A DNA stretch of 8,604 nt from Sva-07 sp038321235 (GCA_038321235.1 JBBQEU010000129.1:1-8604); one strand, 5' to 3'; shown: positions 1 to 5,896, counted from the first letter of the stretch. The notes: generated by a model from the letters alone, not told the origin. Numbers and translations are program-made.

Positions 1-888
1 ATCGGCCCGATGCTGCGCGAGACGCAGTCGGTCACCCACCTCGACCTGCCCGACGCGCTCACCGCCGAGGTGATCGAGAGCCGCCTGATCAGCAGGCTCC
101 TCCCCCGCTACAACCGGACCGGCACCCGCGCCGACAAGTACTGCTACGTCAAGCTCGACCTCGACAGCGCCTGGCCCCGCCTGTCGATGGTGAAGAATCC
201 GTCGGCGAAGGGACTCCACCTCGGCCCGCTCCCGTCGCGCACCATGGCCAACCTTGTGATCGAGGCGATCCAGACCGCCGTCCCGCTGCGCCGATGCACG
301 GTACGGATGGGGCGCGGCTACACCCCGCCCGAGGGCGCATCGGTGTGTAGCGCCGCCCAACTCGGCGTGGCCCTGTGCCCGTGTTCGGGCACGGCCGACC
401 CCGCCGCGTACGCAGCTGCGGTCGATGCTGCGGCGAGTGCGTTGTCGGGCGATCCTCGTGTGGTCGTCGATCGGCTGCGCGACCGGATGCTCGACCTGGC
501 CGGCGCTCAGCGGTTCGAGGAGGCGGCGGCGACCCGCGATCGGTTGAGCGCGTTGCTCGGTGCGGTGCGTCGACACCTGCTGGTCGAAGCGTTGCGTTCG
601 GCCGAGCGCGCCGAAGTCAGCTTGGGCGACTCGACCTGGATCATCGACCGTGGCCGTCTGCTCGACGCCACTCTCTCCGGTGCAACGGGGCGGGCGTTGC
701 CGATCCCCCCACCCGACGCGTGCGGCAACAGCGTGCTGTCACGCGAGCAGATCGATGAGGCGTTGTGTCTCGCCCGATTCTGTGACAAGCGCGCCGAACG
801 CCTCGTGGTGCGTTGCTCCGGGGTGTGGATGTTCCCGATCGCCGACCGACTTCCCGATCTCGCCACCCTCGCCATCCGCGCCGCCTGA
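1..888 (+). CDS. GIY-YIG / UvrC-like nuclease, C-terminal part (probable DEDDh exonuclease-GIY-YIG fusion), 5' truncated
   Basis: The frame is open from the first base, so the gene starts upstream; 295 residues are visible. Residues 1-60 look like the end of a GIY-YIG nuclease domain, with E26 in the helix that carries the catalytic Glu of UvrC/Cho, followed by RLLPRYNR. Residues 74-133 match the UvrC/Cho segment after the nuclease: LGPLPSR, then C99, C116 and CPCSG (126-130), resembling the PLRTC...CxxPCxG cysteine pattern. Residues 155-188 form a UVR motif (RFEEAAATRDRLSALL), the UvrB-interaction helix pair. The C-terminal 100 residues are not the RNase H-like domain of UvrC. This order matches actinobacterial proteins in which a DEDDh exonuclease precedes the Cho-like part; that N-terminus would lie outside the window, so the fusion is inferred. 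Likely role is DNA repair. A stand-alone Cho-like nuclease is the alternative. Confidence 0.85.
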   Translation: MGPMLRETQSVTHLDLPDALTAEVIESRLISRLLPRYNRTGTRADKYCYVKLDLDSAWPRLSMVKNPSAKGLHLGPLPSRTMANLVIEAIQTAVPLRRCTVRMGRGYTPPEGASVCSAAQLGVALCPCSGTADPAAYAAAVDAAASALSGDPRVVVDRLRDRMLDLAGAQRFEEAAATRDRLSALLGAVRRHLLVEALRSAERAEVSLGDSTWIIDRGRLLDATLSGATGRALPIPPPDACGNSVLSREQIDEALCLARFCDKRAERLVVRCSGVWMFPIADRLPDLATLAIRAA

Positions 889-902
889 CCCACATCGCGT
901 AG

Positions 903-946
903 AGCGATGAGCTTCCGCGCGACCGTCCGCGCGGAGACTCATCGCT
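903..946. repeat. Long palindrome, copy 1 of a twin repeat (bidirectional terminator or REP-like element)
   Basis: A 44-nt imperfect palindrome begins 15 nt after the stop of the upstream nuclease gene. The 19-nt arms (903-921 and 928-946) start with AGCGATGAG and end with CTCATCGCT, around the 6-nt loop ACCGTC. The only imperfections are one C-A mismatch (912/937) and one T-G wobble. It has no T-tract. It sits between two convergent genes and could fold in transcripts from either side, so it may end transcription in both directions. The near-exact second copy 61 nt further on suggests a mobile or amplified REP-like unit as an alternative. Confidence 0.75.
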
Positions 947-963
947 TGCGGGCCACCACTCGA

Positions 964-1008
964 AGCGATGAGTTTCCGCGCGACCCGTCCGCGCGAAGAC
1001 TCATCGCT
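964..1008. repeat. Long palindrome, copy 2, overlapping the 3' end of thrB
   Basis: This 45-nt palindrome differs from copy 1 only by C-to-T at 973, G-to-A at 996 and one extra C in the loop. Arms are 964-982 and 990-1008, loop ACCCGTC. Its C-A mismatch (976/996) lies at a different place from that of copy 1. The last 8 bases (1001-1008) are inside thrB and include its stop codon, so the end of the thrB reading frame is made of repeat sequence. A 17-nt spacer (947-963) separates the copies. Confidence 0.75.
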
Positions 1009-1876
1009 CGTTGTTGGTGGGGAGCACGTGGACGCCGTGGTCGGCGATGTGCATGTGTTTGACGTGGCCGGATTCCGGGAGGGCGGCGATGACGGCATCG
1101 ACGGCGCCGGCCTCGGCGAGGAACGCAACGCTCGGTCCACTGCCGGAGAGCCATCCGCACCACGCGCCCGCAGCCACACCTGCCTCGAGCGCGTCCGCGG
1201 CGCCGGGGACGTCGAGGAGCCGCACCGCCTGGTGGAGTCGGTCGTCGGTGGCTCCGGTCAACAGCGATGGATCGTCGTGCTCGACGGCCATCACGAACTG
1301 CGCAACCCGGCCGAGGTTGTGGACGGCGGCCGTGCGGGCGACGTCATCGGGCAGGATGCCCCGGGATCGGTCGGTCGACGTGGTCAGATCGGGGATCCAC
1401 ACCACCACCGATGCCGCAGTGAGTTGCGGACCGAGCCTCAACAGCATCGCTCGTCCGTCGACCCAGGCGACCACGCCACCGAACACCGACGCTGCCGCGT
1501 TGTCGCCGTGGCCCTCCAGTGCGACCGCGACGTCCAGCACCGACCGACGTGCGGCGCTCAGCGCAGCAGTCGGGTCGTCCGATCTGCCGACCGCGGCGAG
1601 TGCTGCTCCCCCGACGCGTGCGGCGCCACTGAATCCCAGCCCACGCCCCATCGGGATCGACGATCGCACCCACATCTCCGGCAGTACCTCGCCATCGTGG
1701 CTGCATGCGGCGAATGCCCGAGCCGCCGGATGGTGTCGGTCGATCGGCTGGGCGCTGTCGGGCGGGTCGCCGATCCCAACGTCGAGATGCAGGTCGAGCG
1801 CCATCCCCAAGACATCGAACCCGGCACCGAGATTGGCCGACGACGCCGGCACGCGAACGACGGTCGCGTCGCTCAC
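1001..1876 (-). CDS. thrB: Homoserine kinase (GHMP kinase family)
   Basis: Cytoplasmic enzyme that phosphorylates L-homoserine with ATP, the step before threonine synthase. The 291 residues carry the GHMP kinase motifs in order: PASSANLGAGFD (10-21); SSIPMGRGLGFSGAARVGG (72-90), the phosphate-binding loop; EGHGDNAA (121-128), where homoserine kinases usually have EGHPDN; LHQAVRLLDVP (214-224), matching the substrate-side HQxxR element; and GWLSGSGPS (241-249). The length is normal for the family. The GTG start is fixed by the motif 1 position and by the GTGA overlap with the trpD stop (1873-1876), which predicts translational coupling. The loop reads LGFSGAA rather than the common LGSSAA, a mild variation. 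The stop lies inside a repeated palindrome. Pairing with trpD instead of thrC or hom is unusual. Another GHMP kinase is possible but less likely. Confidence 0.9.
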   Translation of the reverse strand: MSDATVVRVPASSANLGAGFDVLGMALDLHLDVGIGDPPDSAQPIDRHHPAARAFAACSHDGEVLPEMWVRSSIPMGRGLGFSGAARVGGAALAAVGRSDDPTAALSAARRSVLDVAVALEGHGDNAAASVFGGVVAWVDGRAMLLRLGPQLTAASVVVWIPDLTTSTDRSRGILPDDVARTAAVHNLGRVAQFVMAVEHDDPSLLTGATDDRLHQAVRLLDVPGAADALEAGVAAGAWCGWLSGSGPSVAFLAEAGAVDAVIAALPESGHVKHMHIADHGVHVLPTNNER

Positions 1877-2916
1877 TCGGCGTACGCCTGCGACACCCGA
1901 ACGAGCGCGTCGAGAGCGCTCTGAGCCCGACCATCGTCGATCGCCGTGCCAGCGACTTCGAGGCCGGCCGCAATGTCGGCAACCGCTCCACCGACCACGA
2001 GTCCCGCAGCAGCGTTGAGCACCACGATGTCGCGGTGAGGCCCGAGGTCGCCGCCGAGCACGCGCCGGATGGCGTCGGCGTTGTGTTCGGGGTCGCCGCC
2101 ACGAAGATCGTCGGCGGTCGCGGGCCGAAGACCGAGGTCAGCGGGGTCGATCGCGAACTCGGTGATCGAACCGCCCGCGAGTGCGAGCACCGTCGACGGT
2201 CCGGTCGTGGTCAATTCGTCGAGGCCTTCACCGTGGACGACCCATGCGTGGGACAGGCCAAGACGCTGCAGTGTCAGTGCCATCGGTTCGACGAAGCGCG
2301 GGTCGGCCACGCCGATCACCTGGCGCCGCACACGACCCGGGTTGGCCATCGGACCGAGCAGGTTGAACGCGGTCGGAACCCCGATCTCGCGTCGGGGCGG
2401 ACCGGCGAACCGGAACGCCGGGTGGAAAACCGGAGCGAAGCAGAAGCCGATGCCGGCCTCACGCACGCACGCCGCCACGCCGTCGGCCCCGAGTTCGATC
2501 GCCACGCCCAGCAGCTCGAGCAGGTCGGCGCTGCCGCACTTCGACGACGCCGAGCGGTTGCCGTGCTTGCACACCGGCACCCCAGCGCCGGCGATCACGA
2601 GTGCCGCCATCGTCGAGACGTTGATCGAGTCCGATCCGTCTCCACCGGTTCCGACGATGTCGACGCATCGCGACCGTTCGTCGTCGGTGAGCGGCACGAT
2701 CATCGCCTCGTCGAGGGCGCCGTCGAGCAGTCCGGTCAGCTCGTCGACGTGCTCGCCCTTGGCCCGCAACGCCACGAGGAACCCGGCGATCTGGGCTGCG
2801 GTGGCGTCACCTCGCAGGATCGTGGCCATCACCTCACGAGTCGTGGCCGCGTCGAGGTTCCGCCCGGCGAGCAATTCCGACAGGATCGACGGCCAGGACA
2901 ACGCGGTGCTCGACAT
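1873..2916 (-). CDS. trpD: Anthranilate phosphoribosyltransferase
   Basis: Transfers the phosphoribosyl group of PRPP to anthranilate, the second committed step of tryptophan synthesis. Starting at the ATG at 2916 it has 347 residues, typical for TrpD. Visible motifs are the PRPP-binding GTGGDG (89-94), NVSTMAA (99-105), KHGNRSASSKCGSAD (117-131), REIGVPTAFNLLGPMANP (176-193), HGEGLDE (228-234) and GGDPEHNA (273-280). An in-frame ATG at 2940 would add eight residues. I prefer 2916 because TACCAT lies 7 nt upstream, the same arrangement as at glpD; 2940 has no clear ribosome-binding site and is followed at once by that -10-like element. The stop overlaps the thrB start by 4 nt. No other trp gene is in the window. 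The family call is nearly certain, the start less so. Confidence 0.95.
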   Translation of the reverse strand: MSSTALSWPSILSELLAGRNLDAATTREVMATILRGDATAAQIAGFLVALRAKGEHVDELTGLLDGALDEAMIVPLTDDERSRCVDIVGTGGDGSDSINVSTMAALVIAGAGVPVCKHGNRSASSKCGSADLLELLGVAIELGADGVAACVREAGIGFCFAPVFHPAFRFAGPPRREIGVPTAFNLLGPMANPGRVRRQVIGVADPRFVEPMALTLQRLGLSHAWVVHGEGLDELTTTGPSTVLALAGGSITEFAIDPADLGLRPATADDLRGGDPEHNADAIRRVLGGDLGPHRDIVVLNAAAGLVVGGAVADIAAGLEVAGTAIDDGRAQSALDALVRVSQAYAE

Positions 2917-2923
2917 CGCCCCG

Positions 2924-2953
2924 ATGGTAGGTGCGACCATGCGGTACCGCGAA
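2924..2953 (-). promoter_or_regulatory. Candidate leaderless promoter of trpD
   Basis: On the minus strand a TACCAT -10 element (2924-2929) stands 7 nt before the ATG at 2916, so the start point would fall at or next to the start codon. The stretch TACCATCGGGGCGATG is almost the same as at glpD (TACCATCCGGGGCGATG). The -35 match is poor (TTCGCG at 2948-2953, 18-nt spacer). A perfect 10-bp palindrome, GCGGTACCGC (2941-2950), lies in the promoter and could be an operator, although palindromes of this composition are common in GC-rich DNA. Confidence 0.45.
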
Positions 2954-2983
2954 CCCGTTTCGAACTCGGGCTGCCGGCCGACG

Positions 2984-3223
2984 TCAGCTGACGCGGCGAC
3001 GTTGACGGATCATGCGGCGGCGGTCACGTTCGGTGGCTCCGCCCCACACACCGGCCTTCTCACGCACCGACAGTGCGTAGTCGAGGCAAGCGGCCTGCAC
3101 CGAGCACTCGGCGCAGACGGCCTTGGCGACCTCGTCGCCCTCGTCGTCATCGGGATAGAAAACGGAGGCGTCGAGCCCCCGACATGCACCCAGATCCCAC
3201 CATTTCAATTCCTGTACCGACAC
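2984..3223 (-). CDS. WhiB-family iron-sulfur transcriptional regulator
   Basis: A 79-residue protein with the WhiB pattern of four cluster-binding cysteines, C14, C37, C40 and C46 (C-x22-C-x2-C-x5-C), then GVWGGATE (58-65), the turn that contacts the principal sigma factor in known WhiB proteins, and a basic tail (RDRRRMIRQRRR) suited to DNA binding. WhiB proteins hold an O2- and NO-sensitive 4Fe-4S cluster and are confined to actinobacteria and their phages. The GTG start at 3223 is chosen because the WhiB homology begins just after it (VQELKWWDLGACRG) and GGGGAG lies 11 nt upstream; the frame stays open further upstream but has no family resemblance there. It lies 112 nt after the DUF3501 gene and 67 nt before the preferred trpD start. 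I cannot tell which WhiB subgroup it belongs to. Confidence 0.9.
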   Translation of the reverse strand: MSVQELKWWDLGACRGLDASVFYPDDDEGDEVAKAVCAECSVQAACLDYALSVREKAGVWGGATERDRRRMIRQRRRVS

Positions 3224-3335
3224 GTTCGGTCTGACTCCCCGTCGATTGCCCCTCGAAGATGACGAATCTAGAACCGTCAGGCCCCGAGCGCCAGGGGCAA
3301 TTTCGCGACCTGCCCGCTCGCTGGTCAGTCGCTGG
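3224..3335 (-). other. Intergenic region between DUF3501 and whiB genes: weak hairpin and possible whiB promoter
   Basis: On the minus strand, reading towards whiB, there is a short hairpin GCCCC/GGGGC (3294-3298 with 3281-3285, 8-nt loop) without a T-tract, a weak terminator candidate for the upstream operon. It is followed by a TANNNT element, TAGATT (3265-3270), that could be the -10 of a separate whiB promoter giving a leader of roughly 35 nt. No convincing -35 is visible. At the DUF3501 end an 11-bp tandem repeat (3319-3340) overlaps the stop codon. Confidence 0.35.
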
Positions 3336-3340
3336 TCAGT
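3319..3340. repeat. Tandem duplication of an 11-bp unit over the DUF3501 stop codon
   Basis: CGCTGGTCAGT occurs twice in direct succession (3319-3329 and 3330-3340). The second copy holds the stop codon of the DUF3501 gene (3336-3338), so on the coding strand the gene ends within the first-read unit and the other unit is 3' untranslated. It looks like a small slippage duplication. Confidence 0.7.
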
Positions 3341-3941
3341 CCCGGAGGTCGGTGAGGAGTTCGGTGTGAGTCGACTCGGACAGTTCCACGGCCTCCAGGT
3401 AGTCCGGATGCTCGATGTCGACACGCACCGAACCACTTGCGAACGACTCGACCTGTTCCGGCGTGAACTCGAAACGGATGTAGTGCACCGCTGCGGTGAC
3501 CTCTTCGCGGGTGAGTTGGCCGGCATGAGCTTCCTCGGCGATCGAACGCACCCGGTCGCCGTTGGGGAGCACGATGGCGAACGAGCGCTCGATCCCGACC
3601 AGTTTGGGGAGCCATTCGCGCATCTGGTCGTCGCTGGTCAGTTCGAGGAACACCGTTGCGGTGAGCTGACCGGGCTCGGGGATCATCGGGTTGTAGGTGT
3701 CGATCTCGACCTGGATTTCTTCGTCGGTGGCCAGCTTCTCGACACGGGCCATCTCCTGGATCTGCAGCAGCATGGTGTCGCGATTCTCGAACATCAGCGT
3801 GATGATGGTGCCGAACGACAGACGTCGCTTCCGCTTGGTCTCCATCACCTTCGCACGGAACTCGTCGCGTCCTCGCTCGTACTCGCGTACGTCGGCGATG
3901 TCGGCGAGTGTGAGTTTGCGGGTACTGGTCTGGGGGGACAT
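3336..3941 (-). CDS. DUF3501 family protein
   Basis: A 201-residue soluble protein that I recognise as DUF3501, a family without an established function. Family-like segments are RKLTLADIADVREYERGRDE (8-27), FENRDTMLLQIQEMARVEK (51-69), YNPMIPEPGQLTATVFLEL (83-101), VHYIRFEF (152-159) and IEHPDYLEAVEL (176-187). There is no signal peptide, membrane segment or cysteine, so it is unlikely to bind a thiolate metal centre itself. The ATG at 3941 has a strong GGAGGAG ribosome-binding site 5 nt upstream (3947-3953). It is the last gene of the regulator/rubrerythrin/Fe-S run and lies 68 nt after the Fe-S gene. From memory, DUF3501 genes recur next to rubrerythrin and GlpC-like Fe-S genes in other bacteria, pointing to a role with that pair, such as accessory or assembly factor. 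That role is inference. Confidence 0.85.
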   Translation of the reverse strand: MSPQTSTRKLTLADIADVREYERGRDEFRAKVMETKRKRRLSFGTIITLMFENRDTMLLQIQEMARVEKLATDEEIQVEIDTYNPMIPEPGQLTATVFLELTSDDQMREWLPKLVGIERSFAIVLPNGDRVRSIAEEAHAGQLTREEVTAAVHYIRFEFTPEQVESFASGSVRVDIEHPDYLEAVELSESTHTELLTDLRD

Positions 3942-3976
3942 GACAACTCCTCCGGCTTCAGTGGCTGGGGTCGGGT

Positions 3977-4007
3977 TGTTCGAGATGTGCCTGGCCCATC
4001 TCGAACA
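3977..4007 (-). other. Intercistronic hairpin after the Fe-S protein gene
   Basis: An 11-bp perfect stem (TGTTCGAGATG with CATCTCGAACA, arms 3977-3987 and 3997-4007) with a 9-nt loop begins 2 nt after the Fe-S gene stop, on the minus-strand transcript. No U-tract follows and the strong DUF3501 ribosome-binding site comes next. It could be a weak terminator, a barrier to 3' decay, or an RNA-processing site that lowers DUF3501 output relative to upstream genes. Confidence 0.6.
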
Positions 4008-4009
4008 GG

Positions 4010-5314
4010 TCAGGGTTCTTCGGCGATGCCGTAGGCGCGGGCCATCACTTGCAGCGGATGCTGCGGCGTGCGGCCGGTCTGTTCGACGATGGCGGTGTTG
4101 GCGAGGTGGCAGTCGCCGGCAACGACGTCACCGCCTGCTTTGGTGATCTGGTCGCCGAGCTTCTTGGCGATCGGTACCGAGATGTCCTCGTTGCCGGCCC
4201 GAAAGCCCCACATACCGTCGATGCCGGAGCACTGCTGGACGAGCTTGACCTTGGCACCGGTGAGCTTCATCAGATCGCGGCTCTTGAAGCCGATGTTCTG
4301 GGCCCGGAGGTGACACGGCGTGTGGTAGGTGATCGATTCGACGGTGTCGCCGGGGAAGTCGGTGTCGAGCGAGGTGTCGTCGCCCTTGTGTACCTTCATC
4401 AGGTATTCGGCGGTGTCGTAGGTGTGCGCGGCGACGAGTTCGGCGTCAGCACCGCCGACGTAGTCGAGGTAGTCCTTCTTGATGATGTAGCTGCACGTCG
4501 GCTGCGGCACGACGATGTCGGTGCCCGAGCGAACCTCGGCCACGAGGGTCTTGATGTTCTTCTCGGCGACCTTGGTGAACTCCTTGACGTTGCCGGAGTG
4601 CAGCCACGGGGCGCCGCAGCAACCGGCATCGGTGTTGTTGCACTCGATGCCATTGCGTTCGTAGACCTTCACGAGGTCCTTGCCGATGTCGGTTTCCTGG
4701 TACTCGACGAGGCACGTAGGGAACACGGTGACCTTGCCCTGGCGCTTGGTGAGGGTGATCTTCGGACGCTTGTCGAACCAGGTGGAGAAACGTTGCTTGG
4801 CGTACGGCGGGAGCAGCCGAACCGGCGACACGCCCGTTGCCTTCGCCACGACCTTGCGGATCACCGATCCCGGTTCGGCGTTGACGATCTTGTTGGCGAT
4901 CGGCCCGGTCGAGGTGGCCAGCGTGCCGAGCAGGTCGGTGCGGCCCATCATCTGGGTGGTGGCCTTGTCACGCGTCGACTTGATGCCGGTGGCGTGCTGC
5001 ATGGCGTCAGCGCGAAGCATCAGGCGGGGGAAGTCGAGGTTCCACTCGTGCAGCTCGGGGATGTACGGGCAGTTGATGTAGCAGAGCTTGCACTGGAAGC
5101 ATTCGTCGACGACCTGGTCCTGTTCGGCCGGGGTGAGGCGACCGGCGTCCTGGTCGTCGTGCTTGTCGATCATTTCGAACAGCGTCGGGAACGACGTACA
5201 GAACTTGAAACAGAGCCGGCAGCCATGGCACAGGTCGTAGACCCGTGTGAGCTCTTCCCGAATGTCTGCCTCGTCGAAATAGACGGGATCCTTCGGGTCA
5301 TACGTCGTCGTCAT
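4010..5314 (-). CDS. GlpC/HdrD-like iron-sulfur protein (two 4Fe-4S motifs plus CCG domains)
   Basis: A 434-residue soluble electron-transfer protein. Two ferredoxin-type motifs lie near the N-terminus: C29-x2-C32-x2-C35-x3-C39 and C72-x2-C75-x2-C78-x3-C82-P. The C-terminal half has two CCG-type domains: C201, CCG at 232-234 and C274; then C334, CSG at 362-364 and C402. The second lacks one Cys of the CCG pair. Related proteins are HdrD of heterodisulfide reductase, GlpC of anaerobic glycerol-3-phosphate dehydrogenase and LutA-type proteins. No membrane helix is evident. Although glpD lies across the divergent promoter, GlpA and GlpB are absent, and the neighbours are rubrerythrin (108 nt upstream) and DUF3501, so a GlpC label would probably mislead. 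I infer electron delivery to rubrerythrin. The ATG at 5314 precedes MTTTYDPKDP with only a weak GGAAGA about 10 nt upstream; two hairpins lie in its leader. Confidence 0.88.
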   Translation of the reverse strand: MTTTYDPKDPVYFDEADIREELTRVYDLCHGCRLCFKFCTSFPTLFEMIDKHDDQDAGRLTPAEQDQVVDECFQCKLCYINCPYIPELHEWNLDFPRLMLRADAMQHATGIKSTRDKATTQMMGRTDLLGTLATSTGPIANKIVNAEPGSVIRKVVAKATGVSPVRLLPPYAKQRFSTWFDKRPKITLTKRQGKVTVFPTCLVEYQETDIGKDLVKVYERNGIECNNTDAGCCGAPWLHSGNVKEFTKVAEKNIKTLVAEVRSGTDIVVPQPTCSYIIKKDYLDYVGGADAELVAAHTYDTAEYLMKVHKGDDTSLDTDFPGDTVESITYHTPCHLRAQNIGFKSRDLMKLTGAKVKLVQQCSGIDGMWGFRAGNEDISVPIAKKLGDQITKAGGDVVAGDCHLANTAIVEQTGRTPQHPLQVMARAYGIAEEP

Positions 5315-5351
5315 GCAAACAGTCTTCCGCTCGTCATCGTGCGTGAACCGA

Positions 5352-5369
5352 ACACGTAGCGAGACGTGT
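5352..5369. promoter_or_regulatory. Inverted repeat in the leader of the Fe-S protein gene
   Basis: ACACGT and ACGTGT form perfect 6-bp arms around a 6-nt spacer (5358-5363), 37 nt before the Fe-S protein start. The size fits either a dimeric repressor site or a small RNA hairpin. No good -10 hexamer is visible between it and the gene, so a separate promoter here is doubtful. Confidence 0.4.
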
Positions 5370-5384
5370 GCGGCAAGGCGGCGC

Positions 5385-5411
5385 GGAGGGGGCCGCGTCG
5401 CGACCCCCTCC
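5385..5411 (-). other. GC-rich hairpin directly after the rubrerythrin gene
   Basis: GGAGGGGG (5385-5392) pairs perfectly with CCCCCTCC (5404-5411); after one mismatch the 11-nt loop can add three inner pairs. On the minus strand it starts 11 nt after the rubrerythrin stop. There is no T-tract. It is positioned to end part of the transcription or to protect the rubrerythrin mRNA end, which would let rubrerythrin be made in excess of the Fe-S protein. Confidence 0.6.
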
Positions 5412-5422
5412 AGCGTCGAGTG

Positions 5423-5842
5423 TCAGGAGATCGACTCGAGACCCTGGGTGAAGCGGCCGGCGTGGCTCTTCTCGGCTCGAGCGAGCGTCTCGAACCAGTC
5501 GGCGATCTCGTCGAATCCTTCGTCGCGAGCGGTCTTGGCGAAGCCCGGGTACATCTGGGTGTACTCGTAGGTCTCGCCGGCGATCGACGCCTTGAAGTTG
5601 TCCTCGGTGTCGCCGATGGGCTCGCCGGAGGCGGGGTCGCCGACTTCGGCGAGGTACTCGAGGTGGCCGTGTGCGTGGCCGGTCTCGCCTTCCGCGACCG
5701 AGCGGAAGAGCGCCGCCGAGTCGGGGTAGCCCTCGATGTCGGCCTTCTGGGCGAACCACAGGTAGCGGCGGTTGGCCTGACTCTCGCCGGCGAACGCCTC
5801 CTTCAGGTTCTCGTGGGTCTTGGTGCCGTTGAGTTCAGCCAT
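5423..5842 (-). CDS. Rubrerythrin without rubredoxin domain (ferritin-like di-iron protein)
   Basis: A 139-residue cytoplasmic ferritin-like protein that probably reduces hydrogen peroxide to water at a non-sulfur di-iron site. All seven ligands of the classic rubrerythrin centre are present: E20, E53 and H56 (ExxH), E90 and E93, and E124 and H127 (ExxH), spaced as in Desulfovibrio rubrerythrin apart from a 4-residue shortening between helices 2 and 3. Classic rubrerythrin has about 190 residues with a C-terminal CxxC...CxxC rubredoxin domain; this one stops right after the four-helix bundle and contains no cysteine, so it needs an outside electron donor. The ATG at 5842 has AAGGAG 7 nt upstream (5850-5855). 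It lies 54 nt after a PerR-type regulator and before a Fe-S electron carrier. A GCAAT direct repeat in the leader may be the regulator's site. Confidence 0.93.
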   Translation of the reverse strand: MAELNGTKTHENLKEAFAGESQANRRYLWFAQKADIEGYPDSAALFRSVAEGETGHAHGHLEYLAEVGDPASGEPIGDTEDNFKASIAGETYEYTQMYPGFAKTARDEGFDEIADWFETLARAEKSHAGRFTQGLESIS

Positions 5843-5868
5843 GGTGGTGCTCCTTGGTGGTGGGTGGT

Positions 5869-5885
5869 GGATTGCTTGAATTGCT
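5869..5885 (-). promoter_or_regulatory. Candidate PerR-type operator upstream of rubrerythrin
   Basis: The minus strand reads AGCAATTCAAGCAATCC: two GCAAT units with a 9-nt period. It matches 12 of the first 14 bases of the sequence overlapping the -35 of the regulator gene (AGCAATTCGTGCAAATT at 6360-6376). It stands 26 nt upstream of the rubrerythrin ATG and before its ribosome-binding site, in an AT-rich patch of otherwise GC-rich DNA. No clear -10 is visible here, so it might act as a roadblock or serve an unrecognised promoter. Confidence 0.45.
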
Positions 5886-5896
5886 ACTGGGTGGGA

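Noticed and set aside
968..1924. A long plus-strand open frame opposite thrB, apparently starting in the repeat
   Set aside because: It is the antisense shadow of thrB. The minus strand carries all GHMP kinase motifs and the plus-strand product resembles nothing.
2941..2983. Terminator between whiB and trpD
   Set aside because: Only 4-bp inverted repeats and short self-complementary GC words are present; no stem comparable to the other intergenic hairpins.
1705..3262. Two long plus-strand open frames opposite trpD and whiB
   Set aside because: The minus-strand products match TrpD and WhiB throughout; the plus-strand translations are rich in Arg, Ser and Pro and have no family features.
3224..3526. 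N-terminal extension of the WhiB frame to an upstream ATG, giving 180 residues
   Set aside because: The extra 101 residues are Ser/Arg/Thr-rich, overlap the end of DUF3501 and look like out-of-frame translation; WhiB homology begins at the GTG at 3223.
4049..5359. A plus-strand open frame of over 1.3 kb opposite the Fe-S protein gene
   Set aside because: The minus strand shows regularly spaced cysteine cluster motifs; the plus-strand product is a Val/Gly/Asp-rich shadow.
5843..5870. G-rich GGTGG runs on the plus strand in the rubrerythrin leader, as a possible G-quadruplex
   Set aside because: The runs are mostly only two G long, and the mRNA strand is the C-rich one, so an RNA quadruplex in the leader is not expected.
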